DNA of 64,000 nt from Lachnospiraceae bacterium MD329. Its GTDB lineage: Bacteria > Bacillota > Clostridia > UBA1381. The notes under the pieces are model-generated. The model saw only the letters and a program-made list of their open reading frames with translations. It was not told the DNA's origin and made no database searches. Positions 14,750-23,704 of this stretch are shown in pieces. The position numbers were made by a program, and so were the translations under genes. Each line of letters starts with the position of its first letter. Position 1 is the stretch's first letter. The DNA is taken from positions 1 through 64,000 of the forward strand of contig VIQV01000001.1 of assembly GCA_010206265.1 (NCBI GenBank), given 5' to 3'.

Positions 14750-16597
14750 TTAACTGCCAAATATAAATCTAACAATTCTATCGCTTGCTTTCTCAGTAGC
14801 AACTAAAATATCACCTTTCTTCCAGTGCGGCTTATTTTTACTTTGATATTCAGACACTAATGCACGAGCAATTGGATATTTACTATCAATATAACCTGTT
14901 TTGTTTTCAAGTTTTGTTGAAACTTTAGTTCTAAACCATTCATTCCCTAACGCTCTATTAATCTTTTCTTCAAGAATTATCTTATTGCCCAACTTGTTTA
15001 CAAATGCATAGAACTCATCTTCACTATCAATTTCCGCATCTTCTCTAATTGCCTGAAGATTATATCCACTATACGGCATTATGTGTTCTATGTCATATCT
15101 TGTTCCAAGAGAAAACATTGTATCATTTTCTTGCGCAAAAAGATACTCATTTAGATATACAAGCACATTTCCATTATAGTCATATAATGTTGATGTGATA
15201 GTTTCCTTATCCCAATTAGATAAAATGTGTTTATTGAAATCCTTTATAATTTCATCAGCAGAAATATTTTTATCAATAAGTTTTGCTTCTTCACTAAACA
15301 AGAATGTTTTGAAATATTTACTTGAATAGCCAACATCAACAACCTCCAGCAAAGCAAATAAGCGTAATAAACAATCAAGAATTGGCTCAACAATAGTTTC
15401 AGTAATCTCGTCTTCAGTAAATCTATAAAAATAACTTGCTAAAAATAGTTTTGTATTCTCATTAAACTTTAACAAAACTTTCATTTGAGGATATTCTGCA
15501 ATCTTTTTCCAAATTCTGGATAATCTGATCATATCAGTACACATAGCAATGGGTTCAGTGATAGGAGTTTTATTGATTTCAGTAAAATATCTTCTTAAAC
15601 CCGGTGTAGTAACATTAATTGCACCTGTTTCGCTAATTGTTTCCTTATTGACGGTACGTATGTAATACATATACTGCATCAAAATTGAATTAATATCTGC
15701 AATACGAATAATTTCTAATTCATTTATAATATCATTTAACTCTTTCCATAAATCTGCAAACTCTTTTTGTTGTCCCTTTTTTTCTGCCTCAGCATATAAT
15801 TTTGCAGAAATAATATCGGAATCATAAAGAGGCAAACCATCAGAGTTCAGAGAGTTGAACATTGTAATTGCCTGTTCAACTTGCCAACTCTTAATTTCAA
15901 TTACTTCACAATTGTCTGTAATAGCCTTCGCTATACTATTCAACTGTGAATCTGACAGTTCACTTATTTTGTTATAAAAGAATTTGAAGTTTCTAAAAAA
16001 GTTAGTGTATCTATTGTCTTTTTGTTTAAATTTGATTTTAATTACCATTGCTTCGGCTGATATGTAATCAACTGCCTGAAGAATTGTTTTCAAATCAGTT
16101 TTATACTGTTCATTTATCGAAAAATTTTCAAATATATTTCCACGACAAAAAATTTCAAAATCTTTCTCGGCATCAGGCTTGTCGGAAATATCTTCTGTTT
16201 CAGCCTTATAAAGAATACCCATAATTCTTCTTCTGCGTTCTTGTAATCCACGACAAAGGCTGACCGAATCCTCATCACTTGCAGTTTTCTCAATCGCAAT
16301 GTTAATTCTAACCAACAACGCTTTTAATAATAAAAAAAATGTAGTTGTCCTTTGTTGACCATCAATAAGTCCATATTTTGTGTCATCGTCTTGACAATTA
16401 ATTATAATAGTTCCAAAGAAATATCTATCCTTGCTTTCACTTTCAACAAAATCATTTATATCTTGCCATAGTTTATCACAATTATCTATCCCCCAAGAAT
16501 ATGCGCGCTGATATTCCGGAATAGTAAATATGGTATTTTCTTCTAACTTTAGATAATCTCCAATTCTTTTTAGTGTAGGTTCAATATTTTTAGCCAT
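14750..16597 (-). CDS. DUF262/DUF1524 (GmrSD-like) restriction protein
   Basis: 615 residues. The N-terminal DUF262 domain has FTIPEYQRAYSW (about 24-35) and the nucleotide-linked YGLIDGQQRTT motif (about 75-85). The C-terminal DUF1524 domain shows YDIEHIMPYS (about 500) and NKLGNKIILEEKIN (about 530), the HNH-type (His-Me finger) nuclease core with its histidine and asparagines. This is the GmrSD fusion arrangement: known members are type IV restriction enzymes cutting modified phage DNA with NTP hydrolysis, and DUF262 proteins occur in several other defence systems. It is a single gene between two HipA-like sequences, on the same strand as the restriction pair. All key motifs look intact. 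Confidence 0.8.
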   Translation of the reverse strand: MAKNIEPTLKRIGDYLKLEENTIFTIPEYQRAYSWGIDNCDKLWQDINDFVESESKDRYFFGTIIINCQDDDTKYGLIDGQQRTTTFFLLLKALLVRINIAIEKTASDEDSVSLCRGLQERRRRIMGILYKAETEDISDKPDAEKDFEIFCRGNIFENFSINEQYKTDLKTILQAVDYISAEAMVIKIKFKQKDNRYTNFFRNFKFFYNKISELSDSQLNSIAKAITDNCEVIEIKSWQVEQAITMFNSLNSDGLPLYDSDIISAKLYAEAEKKGQQKEFADLWKELNDIINELEIIRIADINSILMQYMYYIRTVNKETISETGAINVTTPGLRRYFTEINKTPITEPIAMCTDMIRLSRIWKKIAEYPQMKVLLKFNENTKLFLASYFYRFTEDEITETIVEPILDCLLRLFALLEVVDVGYSSKYFKTFLFSEEAKLIDKNISADEIIKDFNKHILSNWDKETITSTLYDYNGNVLVYLNEYLFAQENDTMFSLGTRYDIEHIMPYSGYNLQAIREDAEIDSEDEFYAFVNKLGNKIILEEKINRALGNEWFRTKVSTKLENKTGYIDSKYPIARALVSEYQSKNKPHWKKGDILVATEKASDRIVRFIFGS

Positions 16598-16681
16598 TTC
16601 TTTTTCTCCTTAAATTTAGTGAATTTTTTGCTTGCTTTTAATCATTATAATAATATCCATCCATATGTTGCTCATTTCATT

Positions 16682-17773
16682 TTAGTAGCCCTTATTCATC
16701 TCTGTCCAGCTAATCACATTAGCAATCCGCTCTTTTAATTCTTCAAACTGTAAATCCGACAGAAACGTTTTTACAGCTGTTAAATCTATTGTTTTAAGCT
16801 TGTCCGCAATGTCCTTATGCTTCTTTATGAAACGCTCGCAAAGCTCGTCAAGCGGAAGCGATGCGGAATTACCCATTGTCGTTCTCGTAAGACCTATAAA
16901 ACCCTCTTGAAATGCTACGTTATGGTCATAGCAGGGTGAAACAGACTTAAATTCAAATGTGCGGCTGTCATAAATAAGTCCGTAATTATCATCGTGTAAA
17001 TCAGGATTTGCAATAATATAGTTAAATATAAACAGCCTTTGCAAGCCTCTGATTAAATCTTTATTTGCGCTGTCCTTTGCAAGAATATTATAAATCTCGT
17101 CTGCTGTGTTAAAATAATTTTTCAGCTCGCTTGCGTGTACCAAAGAATTATTATAATCGGTAAATATTTTAATTTTAACATAATCTCCGTCTAATACGAC
17201 ATCAGATACATTAACACCGATTTGCCTGCCTATAAGATATGCCGGATATTCCAAAACAGCGTCTTTTTTGAGTTTATAAATATAACCGCCGAATACCGCT
17301 TTTGGAAAATAGCCCTTTGTAGTGAAAAGCGAAGTAAAGCCTTTTAATAATTCCTCGCTGTCATTAACCTCGCCCGTAAGAGCTACATTATTGAGCGCAA
17401 TATTATCATCGCGCATTTTTTTTAGGTCGTTCCAATCGCAGATGGTATCTCTTGTTTTAATCCAAAAATTATCAGTAAACGAAACGCCCGAACTATCCTT
17501 TATGATTTTATCTCTGTCCCTGCCGACTCTGCGGGCGATATAAACAACATTCATATAAGTACGACTTATGTTATTTACTCTGTCCGATAACCACTCGAAT
17601 ACATCTACGGCGGAAAGCTTTTCTCTGCCTCTCAAGCCGAAAGGAAGAAGATTTTTATTGTAAATTCTAATTTCATCAGTTTCACGATTAAATTCAAGCA
17701 CCGGACTGTCCTCGTGCATAATAGTATATCTTTTAACCTTTTCGGCAGCGTTTTCCGAAACAGCTCCAATCAC
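16682..17773 (-). CDS. HipA-like kinase family protein
   Basis: 363 residues; the start at 17773 follows AAGGAGGTATTT. The C-terminal half carries IANPDLHDDNYGLIYDS (about 252-270) and VSPCYDHN (about 279-287). These match the catalytic loop (N-x-D-x-H-x-x-N type) and the metal-binding loop of HipA-like protein kinases. The N-terminal ~120 residues look like the HipA N1/coupling region, but no HipB antitoxin gene lies next to it. HipA toxins phosphorylate aminoacyl-tRNA synthetases; stand-alone relatives are of unknown target. It heads the leftward defence island, and a related full-length gene lies at 47535-48710. Confidence 0.6.
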   Translation of the reverse strand: MIGAVSENAAEKVKRYTIMHEDSPVLEFNRETDEIRIYNKNLLPFGLRGREKLSAVDVFEWLSDRVNNISRTYMNVVYIARRVGRDRDKIIKDSSGVSFTDNFWIKTRDTICDWNDLKKMRDDNIALNNVALTGEVNDSEELLKGFTSLFTTKGYFPKAVFGGYIYKLKKDAVLEYPAYLIGRQIGVNVSDVVLDGDYVKIKIFTDYNNSLVHASELKNYFNTADEIYNILAKDSANKDLIRGLQRLFIFNYIIANPDLHDDNYGLIYDSRTFEFKSVSPCYDHNVAFQEGFIGLTRTTMGNSASLPLDELCERFIKKHKDIADKLKTIDLTAVKTFLSDLQFEELKERIANVISWTEMNKGY

Positions 17774-18325
17774 AATAAATACCTCCTTTTTTCTCAGATA
17801 CGTTTACACTTTCGGCTATATATCCTCCAGATTAAATCCAATAATACATATTTTAACACAAAATTACGGAAAAATCAATTAAGGTTTTTAGAATGTAAAA
17901 TATTAGGCGATATGTATAAGCGTTTTGCAATTTATATTACATTTCCTTTACGATTTTTAAATACATACTCAACAAAGCGCCCTAAAATTCACATTTAATT
18001 AGAGGCTCTTTTACAGAAAATAAAAATTTTTTAGAAAAAAGGTTGTCAAAACCCATTAAAAATCACATTAAGTGGGAGGGCTTTTTACAGACAAAGAAAG
18101 CACGCAAGATAACGGCGGCGCAGTATAACAGTCAAACGGTAACACTTAAAGATACTTCTGCTTAGTCATAGTCCGAGCGTTAAAAGCGTCACAGGCATTG
18201 AGGGCAGCCCGGTCTGAAGACGGGGAGGTGAAATTCCTATGGGCAGTTTCGAGGCTTCTGCCAACCGTTTGTTTTCATAGAGTACAAGCAGCGGCACATA
18301 AACTTACAAGGAGGAGGTGTTGCCT
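17774..18325. other. 550-base non-coding boundary between defence island and serine recombinase
   Basis: No gene is supported. The left part is the promoter side of the HipA-like gene (AT-rich, no clear hexamers). The right part (about 18110-18320) has a markedly different, GC-richer composition and several stems: CCCGGTCTGAAGACGGGG (18209-18226) folds on itself, and GGCAG (18242-18246) pairs with CTGCC (18258-18262), with a GGAGGAGG ribosome-binding site at the end. This could be a structured leader RNA or recombinase attachment DNA; nothing in the window decides. Confidence 0.35.
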
Positions 18326-18496
18326 ATGGCAAAAGAAAAAAAGGCTGACTGTATTTTGCAAGTTAAAGCCGACAGCAAAGAATTTCTTTTTGGTTTTCAA
18401 AAGGCAATACTTCTATCCTTGCACGAAAATGGAAAGCTGACATTTGAGCAATATAATTATGCAATAGAATTGCTTGAAAAGAAATTTAAAAACTGA
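18326..18496 (+). CDS. 56-residue SHOCT-like small protein
   Basis: MAKEKKADCILQVKADSKEF, then a helix and LTFEQYNYAIELLEKKFKN at the end, a short C-terminal two-helix motif resembling SHOCT-type tails. An unusually strong GGAGGAGGTG precedes the ATG. It lies 56 bases before the recombinase start and is probably co-transcribed. Small proteins in this position beside serine recombinases may modulate excision; this is positional inference only. Confidence 0.55.
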   Translation: MAKEKKADCILQVKADSKEFLFGFQKAILLSLHENGKLTFEQYNYAIELLEKKFKN

Positions 18497-18552
18497 TTTT
18501 TTTGCGATATATTTTTTTGAATGGTAAAATACAGATGAAAGGAGATGGTTTT

Positions 18553-20295
18553 ATGATTTATGTAGCGGCATATTGCAGAGTTTCAACCGACTCTGATGAC
18601 CAAGCCAATTCTTTTGAAAGTCAGCAAAGGTTTTTTAAAGATTACATTGACAGAAATCCCGATTGGGAGCTTGTGGAAATTTATGCGGATAAGGGACTGA
18701 CGGGAACGAGTACAAAAAAAAGAAAAGATTTTAACAGAATGATTGCAGACGCCAAACTTGGCAAATTTACTTTTATTATTACAAAAGAAGTGAGCAGATT
18801 TGCAAGAAACACCGTTGACACCTTGCAGTACACAAGAGAGTTAAAACAAAGAAATATCGGCGTTTATTTTATGGTTGATAATATAAACACCTTAGACCCC
18901 GACGCAGAGCTTCGTTTGACGATTATGGCTTCTATTGCGCAGGAAGAAAGCAGAAAGACCTCCGAGCGTGTAAAATGGGGACAAAAGCGGAGAATGGAAG
19001 CAGGCGTTGTTTTTGGTCGTGATATGCTCGGCTACGATGTTCACGACGGCAAATTATTTGTAAACGAAGAAGGTGCAGAAATTGTGCGGCTTATTTTCCA
19101 TAAATTCGCAGAAGAGAAAAAAGGCACATATACGATTGCAAGAGAACTCAGAGAGGCGGGATATAAGACTATAACAGGAAACGCTGTATGGACTAATACG
19201 GTCATTTTAAAGGCTATACGCAACGAAAAATACTGCGGTGATTTAATTCAAAAAAAGACCATAACGCCTGATTATCTTACGCACTCAAAAAAGTATAATA
19301 AGGGCGAGGAAGAAATGGTTATTTTGCGTAATCATCACGAGCCTATTATAAGCCGTGAACTATGGAATAAGGCGCAGGACGAGCTTGACCGTCGAAGTCC
19401 GTCGCAAGAGATAAAAAACAAGCACTCGAACAGATATGCTTTATCGGGTAAAATATTCTGCGGCTCTTGCGGCAACCATTTTGTATCACGCACAAAAAAG
19501 CGTAAAGACGGAAGCAGGTATAAAGCGTGGCGATGTTATGAAGCTGCGCAGCACGGACTGCCAAAAGAGGATGCGGCAGGGAATCACATCGGCTGTGATA
19601 TAAATTGTCAAATTCGTGACGAGGACTTTATGCTGGCTATTCAGGAGGCTGTTAAAGCACTTGAATTTGATAAAAAGAAACTTATCAAGGATTTAACTGA
19701 GATTTTGGAAACCGCGCTTAAAATAGGCGAAGAAAAGCCTGTAGACGAAGCTGAAATCAAAAAAAGGCTTGAAATTATAAAAAGCAAAGATGAACGGCTT
19801 TTAGATTTATATTTAAGCGAGGATTTGACAAAAGAAGATTATCGCAGGAAAAAAGCAGATTATGAAGCTGAAATCACAAAACTGCAAGCCGAACTGGCTA
19901 ATATTAATAAGCAAAAGGCATTTACGCCCAATACAAAGAATATTGCCGCTGAAATTAAGGCGCATATTACAGATGTGGTACTTGGAAATAAAAAAGACGA
20001 GACCTTTTACAAAAATATTGTAGATAAAATCATAGTACATAGCAGAAATGAAATTGATATTTTTTTCGACCTGCTCCCGTATGAGCTAAAAATCATATTA
20101 AGGTCTTGCGGGAGCATTCCGAACACGACCTCCCTACCTCCGATTAAAAATGACGACGCTGAAAAAAATAGCATACGATTAGCAGAAATCTCAGTGTTTG
20201 AGCGGTGTTGCAAGTATGGTACTTCCTTACAGCAATCAAACACTCGGACAAACGAACAGTCCGAAAAGACGGTTGGAATAAATTTATATGCTTAA
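18553..20295 (+). CDS. large serine recombinase (second, TnpX/integrase type)
   Basis: 580 residues from ATG 18553, chosen because AAAGGAGATGG precedes it. The resolvase domain begins MIYVAAYCRVST with Ser11 as the nucleophile. ITKEVSRFARN (about 80) and IMASIAQEESRKTSERVKWG complete the active site and long helix. The recombinase domain, a zinc ribbon (FCGSCGNHF ... CYEAAQHG ... C, about 300-350) and a coiled coil follow. It differs clearly from the phage integrase at 4802-6427. Either the ICE to its right or the defence/mobilisable region to its left may use it for integration and excision; the location at their junction fits both. Confidence 0.88.
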   Translation: MIYVAAYCRVSTDSDDQANSFESQQRFFKDYIDRNPDWELVEIYADKGLTGTSTKKRKDFNRMIADAKLGKFTFIITKEVSRFARNTVDTLQYTRELKQRNIGVYFMVDNINTLDPDAELRLTIMASIAQEESRKTSERVKWGQKRRMEAGVVFGRDMLGYDVHDGKLFVNEEGAEIVRLIFHKFAEEKKGTYTIARELREAGYKTITGNAVWTNTVILKAIRNEKYCGDLIQKKTITPDYLTHSKKYNKGEEEMVILRNHHEPIISRELWNKAQDELDRRSPSQEIKNKHSNRYALSGKIFCGSCGNHFVSRTKKRKDGSRYKAWRCYEAAQHGLPKEDAAGNHIGCDINCQIRDEDFMLAIQEAVKALEFDKKKLIKDLTEILETALKIGEEKPVDEAEIKKRLEIIKSKDERLLDLYLSEDLTKEDYRRKKADYEAEITKLQAELANINKQKAFTPNTKNIAAEIKAHITDVVLGNKKDETFYKNIVDKIIVHSRNEIDIFFDLLPYELKIILRSCGSIPNTTSLPPIKNDDAEKNSIRLAEISVFERCCKYGTSLQQSNTRTNEQSEKTVGINLYA

Positions 20296-20308
20296 ATATG
20301 AATTACAG

Positions 20309-20345
20309 AACACTATATTATCACGCAATAATATAGTGTTTTTTC
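20309..20345 (+). terminator. terminator after the serine recombinase
   Basis: Perfect 13-base arms (AACACTATATTAT, 20309-20321, with 20328-20340) around a six-base loop and a following T-run. It insulates the ICE rep/par operon from recombinase transcription. Confidence 0.85.
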
Positions 20346-20373
20346 TTTGTAAAAAATTAAGGAGGGACAGACA

Positions 20374-20415
20374 ATGGCAATATTCAAAACGGAGGTATGG
20401 CACAATGCAGTTTGA
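20374..20415 (+). CDS. 13-codon leader peptide overlapping repA start
   Basis: MAIFKTEVWHNAV, with the strongest ribosome-binding site in the area (AAGGAGGG) seven bases upstream. Its TGA lies 11 bases inside repA in another frame, and repA's own GGAGGT site is inside the leader. Ribosomes finishing the leader would be positioned on the repA start, so translation coupling or attenuation of the initiator is likely. Similar tiny overlapping ORFs precede two other ICE genes in this window. Confidence 0.45.
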   Translation: MAIFKTEVWHNAV

Positions 20416-21367
20416 CTATTTCTACGGCAATGAATCAGAACAGTTTACATTCTACCGCATACCAAAGGTGCTTATATCATCACCGCAATTCAAAACGGTA
20501 TCAGACAGCGCAAAACTGCTTTACGGTCTTATGCTTGACCGTATGGGATTATCAATACGCAATGGTTGGTTTGATGAACAAGGCAGAGCCTATATATTCT
20601 ATAAACTTAATGATATTGAGGAAGATATGAATTGCAGTATAGGAAAATGTGTAAAACTCCTTGCAGAACTTGATACAAAGAAAGGTATAGGCTTGATAGA
20701 GCGTATTAAGCAAGGGCAAGGCAAGGCGGATAAAATATATCTGAAAAAGTTTGTCGGTGCGGATAACTCGCAGACATATTCAAGAGTTATAAATAGCGAA
20801 GAACAAGCCTTGCAAGAATTAGATTTCCAGACTTCTAAAAATTGCAAGTCAAGACTTGCACAAACCGAAAGTGCAGACTTGCAGAAAGTAGAACGAAATA
20901 ATAATAAATATAATAATACTGATTTGAGTAATATCAATCCTATCAATTCAGACATACCTGAAAATATAAAACCGCGCGAACGGTTGATTGATATATACAA
21001 CAAAACAATTATTCAAATCAAAGAGCAAATCGACTATGACAGCCTTGTAAATACAAACGATGCTGAAATCATAAACAACATTGTCAATGTAATGGCAGAC
21101 GTTATGCTTTTGGATATACCCTATTATGAAATTGAGGGCAATAAAATTTCCACCGATTATGTGCGACTCAGATACGGTCAAATTACATACGAAAGTCTTG
21201 ACGCTTTTCTCATAGAGTTTAGCACGATATATTACAAGATAAATAACCCTAAAGCATATTTAACAACAGCATTATACAATGTTGCACTGACCGCAGGTAC
21301 AGCATTATCAAACAGAGTAAAACACGATATGTATAATATCGCCGGAGGTGAACGAAGAAATGAGTAA
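20405..21367 (+). CDS. repA: RepA N-terminal-domain replication initiator (ICE copy)
   Basis: 320 residues from ATG 20405 (MQFDYFYG), matching the start of copy 1. The RepA_N domain shows FTFYRIPKVLI and KLLYGLMLDRMGLS. An Asn-rich linker (NNNKYNNTDLSN) near residue 170 is encoded by an AT-rich stretch where a RepA_N origin might lie. The C-terminal ~110 residues are the taxon-specific domain, ending HDMYNIAGG as copy 1 ends HDLYGG. RepA would permit autonomous theta replication of the excised ICE. Preceded by a 13-codon leader ORF, overlapped at its end by parA. Confidence 0.87.
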   Translation: MQFDYFYGNESEQFTFYRIPKVLISSPQFKTVSDSAKLLYGLMLDRMGLSIRNGWFDEQGRAYIFYKLNDIEEDMNCSIGKCVKLLAELDTKKGIGLIERIKQGQGKADKIYLKKFVGADNSQTYSRVINSEEQALQELDFQTSKNCKSRLAQTESADLQKVERNNNKYNNTDLSNINPINSDIPENIKPRERLIDIYNKTIIQIKEQIDYDSLVNTNDAEIINNIVNVMADVMLLDIPYYEIEGNKISTDYVRLRYGQITYESLDAFLIEFSTIYYKINNPKAYLTTALYNVALTAGTALSNRVKHDMYNIAGGERRNE

Positions 21368-22178
21368 AATAATAGCTATTGCAAATCAGAAAGGCGGCGT
21401 TGGCAAAACTACCACTACCGTCAATCTCGGCATAGGACTTGCAAACGAGGGTAAACGTGTACTGCTTATAGATTGCGATGCACAGGCAAGCCTAACGGAA
21501 AGTCTTGGATACAGAAATCCCGACAATATGGATATTACGCTGTCAAACCTTATGCAAAAAGTAATAGAAGAACAGCCTATTGCAGACGGCGAGGGTGTTT
21601 TGCACCACGTAGAGGGCATTGACTTAATACCCGCAAATATTGAGTTATCAGGTATGGAAACCGCATTGATAAGCATTATGAGCCGTGAACGGGTATTAAA
21701 AAATTATATAAATCAAGTCAAAGGCAATTATGACTATGTGCTGATAGACTGTACTCCCTCATTCGGTATGCTGACGGTAAATGCTTTAACTGCTGCAAAT
21801 GAGGTCATTATCCCTGTACAGGCACAGTATTTACCCGCAAAAGGCTTGGAACAGCTTATGAAAACCGTGTCAAAGGTTAGGCGGCAGATAAACCCGAAGC
21901 TAAAAATCGGAGGAATATTGATGACAATGCTTGACAGCCGTACAAACTTAGCAAAGGAAATATCGTCATTGATACGGGATACATACGGAAAAAACCTTAA
22001 AATATTCAATACAGAAATTCCTATGTCAATACGGGCAGCGGAAACCTCGTCGGCAGGCAAGAGCATTTATGCCTATGATAAAAACGGTAAAGCGGCAGAA
22101 GCATATAAAAATCTGACAAAGGAGGTGCTTAACAGTGGCAAAGAGCAATCTAAACATAGGTCTGACCTCATACGATGA
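21360..22178 (+). CDS. parA: ParA partition ATPase
   Basis: 272 residues from ATG 21360, placed after CCGGAGGTG; an in-frame GTG at 21348 is a weaker alternative. It has the deviant Walker A KGGVGKTTT near the N-terminus, Walker A' YDYVLIDCTPS, and the C-terminal Walker B-like region typical of the MinD/ParA family. It lacks an N-terminal DNA-binding extension, so it is a type Ib-like ParA. It overlaps repA by eight bases and parB by 44 bases. With ParB it would place ICE copies during its replicative state. Confidence 0.93.
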   Translation: MSKIIAIANQKGGVGKTTTTVNLGIGLANEGKRVLLIDCDAQASLTESLGYRNPDNMDITLSNLMQKVIEEQPIADGEGVLHHVEGIDLIPANIELSGMETALISIMSRERVLKNYINQVKGNYDYVLIDCTPSFGMLTVNALTAANEVIIPVQAQYLPAKGLEQLMKTVSKVRRQINPKLKIGGILMTMLDSRTNLAKEISSLIRDTYGKNLKIFNTEIPMSIRAAETSSAGKSIYAYDKNGKAAEAYKNLTKEVLNSGKEQSKHRSDLIR

Positions 22179-23049
22179 CATTTTCAAATCAGACGAGAGC
22201 AGAAATAGCGATGAAATCAAGCCTATTCCACTATCGGAACTGAAACCGTTTGAGGAACAGCCGTTTAAGGTACTGCTTGATGAAAGTATGGACGAATTGG
22301 TAGAGAGCATACAACAAAGCGGCGTATTATCCCCCATTATAGCAAGACCGCATAAGGACGGAGGATATGAAATTCTATCAGGACACAGACGCGCAAAGGC
22401 TTGTGAACTTGCAGGGATTACAGAAGTACCCGTTGTTATAAAAAATCTTGATGATGATACGGCGACAATTTTACTTGTAGACAGTAATCTGCAAAGAGAG
22501 AATATATTACCAAGTGAAAAGGCTTTTGCATATCAGTTGAAATTAGAAGCTATGAAAAGAAAAGCGGGTAGACCGTCAAAAGAAAATTTGTCCCAAATTG
22601 GGACAGATTTTAGAACAGATGAAAAACTTGCACAACAAGTTGGAGAAAGTCGCAATCAGGTACAGCGATATATTCGTCTGACAAATCTGATAGACCCTAT
22701 TCTTGAAATGGTAGACAACAAGCAAATTGCTATGAACGCGGCAGTTGAAATATCATATCTTGGCTCAAAGGAGCAGACGGACGTGTTAAAGGCGATTGAA
22801 ACGGAAGAAGTAGCACCGTCTATCGAACAAGCGAAAAAACTCCGCCGCTTTTCAGTAGACGGACATTTAAATGATGATGTAGTTTTATCTATTATGCAGG
22901 AGCAGAAACCCGAAAAAATAAAGGTTGTATTCAAAGAGGACAAATTAAGAAAGTATTTCCCAAAGAATTTCACTCAAAAACAGATGGAGGAAACTATGGA
23001 AAAGCTGCTTGCAAATTGGGCGCGCAAACGAAACGAGCCGGAAAGGTAG
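22135..23049 (+). CDS. parB: ParB-like partition protein (ICE copy)
   Basis: 304 residues from a GTG start after AAGGAGGTG, overlapping parA. It has an N-terminal extension of about 30 residues relative to copy 1, then LKPFEEQPFKVL, the CTP-binding Arg box GGYEILSGHRRAKAC and VDSNLQRENILPSEKAFAYQ. A helix-turn-helix follows around 165-190. It is strongly similar to the ParB at 7630-8466. The protein ends NEPER, and the DNA for this ending (GGAAAGGTAGG) also supplies the ribosome-binding site of the next gene. Three other ICE proteins end the same way. Confidence 0.9.
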   Translation: MAKSNLNIGLTSYDDIFKSDESRNSDEIKPIPLSELKPFEEQPFKVLLDESMDELVESIQQSGVLSPIIARPHKDGGYEILSGHRRAKACELAGITEVPVVIKNLDDDTATILLVDSNLQRENILPSEKAFAYQLKLEAMKRKAGRPSKENLSQIGTDFRTDEKLAQQVGESRNQVQRYIRLTNLIDPILEMVDNKQIAMNAAVEISYLGSKEQTDVLKAIETEEVAPSIEQAKKLRRFSVDGHLNDDVVLSIMQEQKPEKIKVVFKEDKLRKYFPKNFTQKQMEETMEKLLANWARKRNEPER

Positions 23050-23055
23050 GAATAT

Positions 23056-23199
23056 ATGATGGATTTACTTATAGCTTTTGCAGTAGGTGTACTGCTTGGC
23101 GCAGGACTTATATGCAATATTATTCTTGTAGTAAAAGATGAAAAAATTGAAATCGTTGATGATGACGAAACAGAACATAAAGCCGATATTTCAGAATAA
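23056..23199 (+). CDS. DUF3789-like small membrane protein
   Basis: 47 residues: one transmembrane helix (LLIAFAVGVLLGAGLICNIILVV) followed by an acidic tail with DDDETEHKAD. This fits the DUF3789 family of tiny single-pass proteins found in clostridial conjugative elements; the function is unknown. It starts seven bases after the ParB stop and uses a ribosome-binding site formed by the parB ending. Confidence 0.6.
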   Translation: MMDLLIAFAVGVLLGAGLICNIILVVKDEKIEIVDDDETEHKADISE

Positions 23200-23232
23200 G
23201 AAGTGTCGGCTTTTTTGATTGGAGGAATAATT

Positions 23233-23445
23233 ATGGCTTCAAGCAGAAGTCCAAACGTAAACTATAACGGCAGCGGTTATTTAGACGTAACCGCCCGTGA
23301 TGCAATTATAAATGCTGACCGAGAGCAGCTAACCGAGCGAAGAAAACGTGTTATGGATAAATTTTACGAAATCGCAGCAGCAGAGGGATTGCGGATAGAC
23401 AGCTATATAAAATTATCAGAGATTGGAGATGAGGAAAATGTATGA
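23233..23445 (+). CDS. hypothetical ICE protein, 70 residues
   Basis: From ATG 23233 after TTGGAGGA: MASSRSPNVNYNGSGYLDVT, then a helical second half with REQLTERRKRVMDKFYEIA. Charged and without membrane segments. Similar small proteins accompany parB in related elements, but no function is known. Its stop overlaps the start of the next gene. Confidence 0.55.
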   Translation: MASSRSPNVNYNGSGYLDVTARDAIINADREQLTERRKRVMDKFYEIAAAEGLRIDSYIKLSEIGDEENV

Positions 23446-23704
23446 TGTGAACAACTTGCCTGCAAGTTGTAGCGAGCAAAAACAAAGTTTTGCGCAGCGT
23501 AGTAAAGATTGCTTTGCACGAATGGAACAGTGCAGCGTTTTGAAAAAAATGCTTTGTAAAAACGGAGATTGCCCGTTTTATAAATCAAAGAAACAGCACA
23601 GTGAGGATATGAAAAAATATCCCCACCGCGACAGCATAACAAGGAAATCTGACGGAGGTGGTAAACGTGGCAGACGAAAAAAGAATTGTGGCACTTCACA
23701 ATGA
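23438..23704 (+). CDS. hypothetical cysteine-containing ICE protein, 88 residues
   Basis: From ATG 23438 (MYDVNNLPASC). It has a cysteine-rich centre, CFARMEQCSVLKKMLCKNGDCPFY (split here as CFARMEQC, then CKNGDCPFY), which could hold a zinc ion, and a basic tail KRGRRKKN. The last codon and TGA overlap the ATG of the PAPS-reductase-like gene (ATGA). The combination of a Cys cluster and a basic tail suggests nucleic-acid binding; no family recognised. Confidence 0.5.
   Translation: MYDVNNLPASCSEQKQSFAQRSKDCFARMEQCSVLKKMLCKNGDCPFYKSKKQHSEDMKKYPHRDSITRKSDGGGKRGRRKKNCGTSQ

Noticed and set aside
4802-20295. The two serine recombinases considered as one duplicated gene
   Set aside because: They differ in length, N-terminal motif and zinc-ribbon sequence and belong to separate contexts (phage lysogeny cluster and ICE/defence junction).
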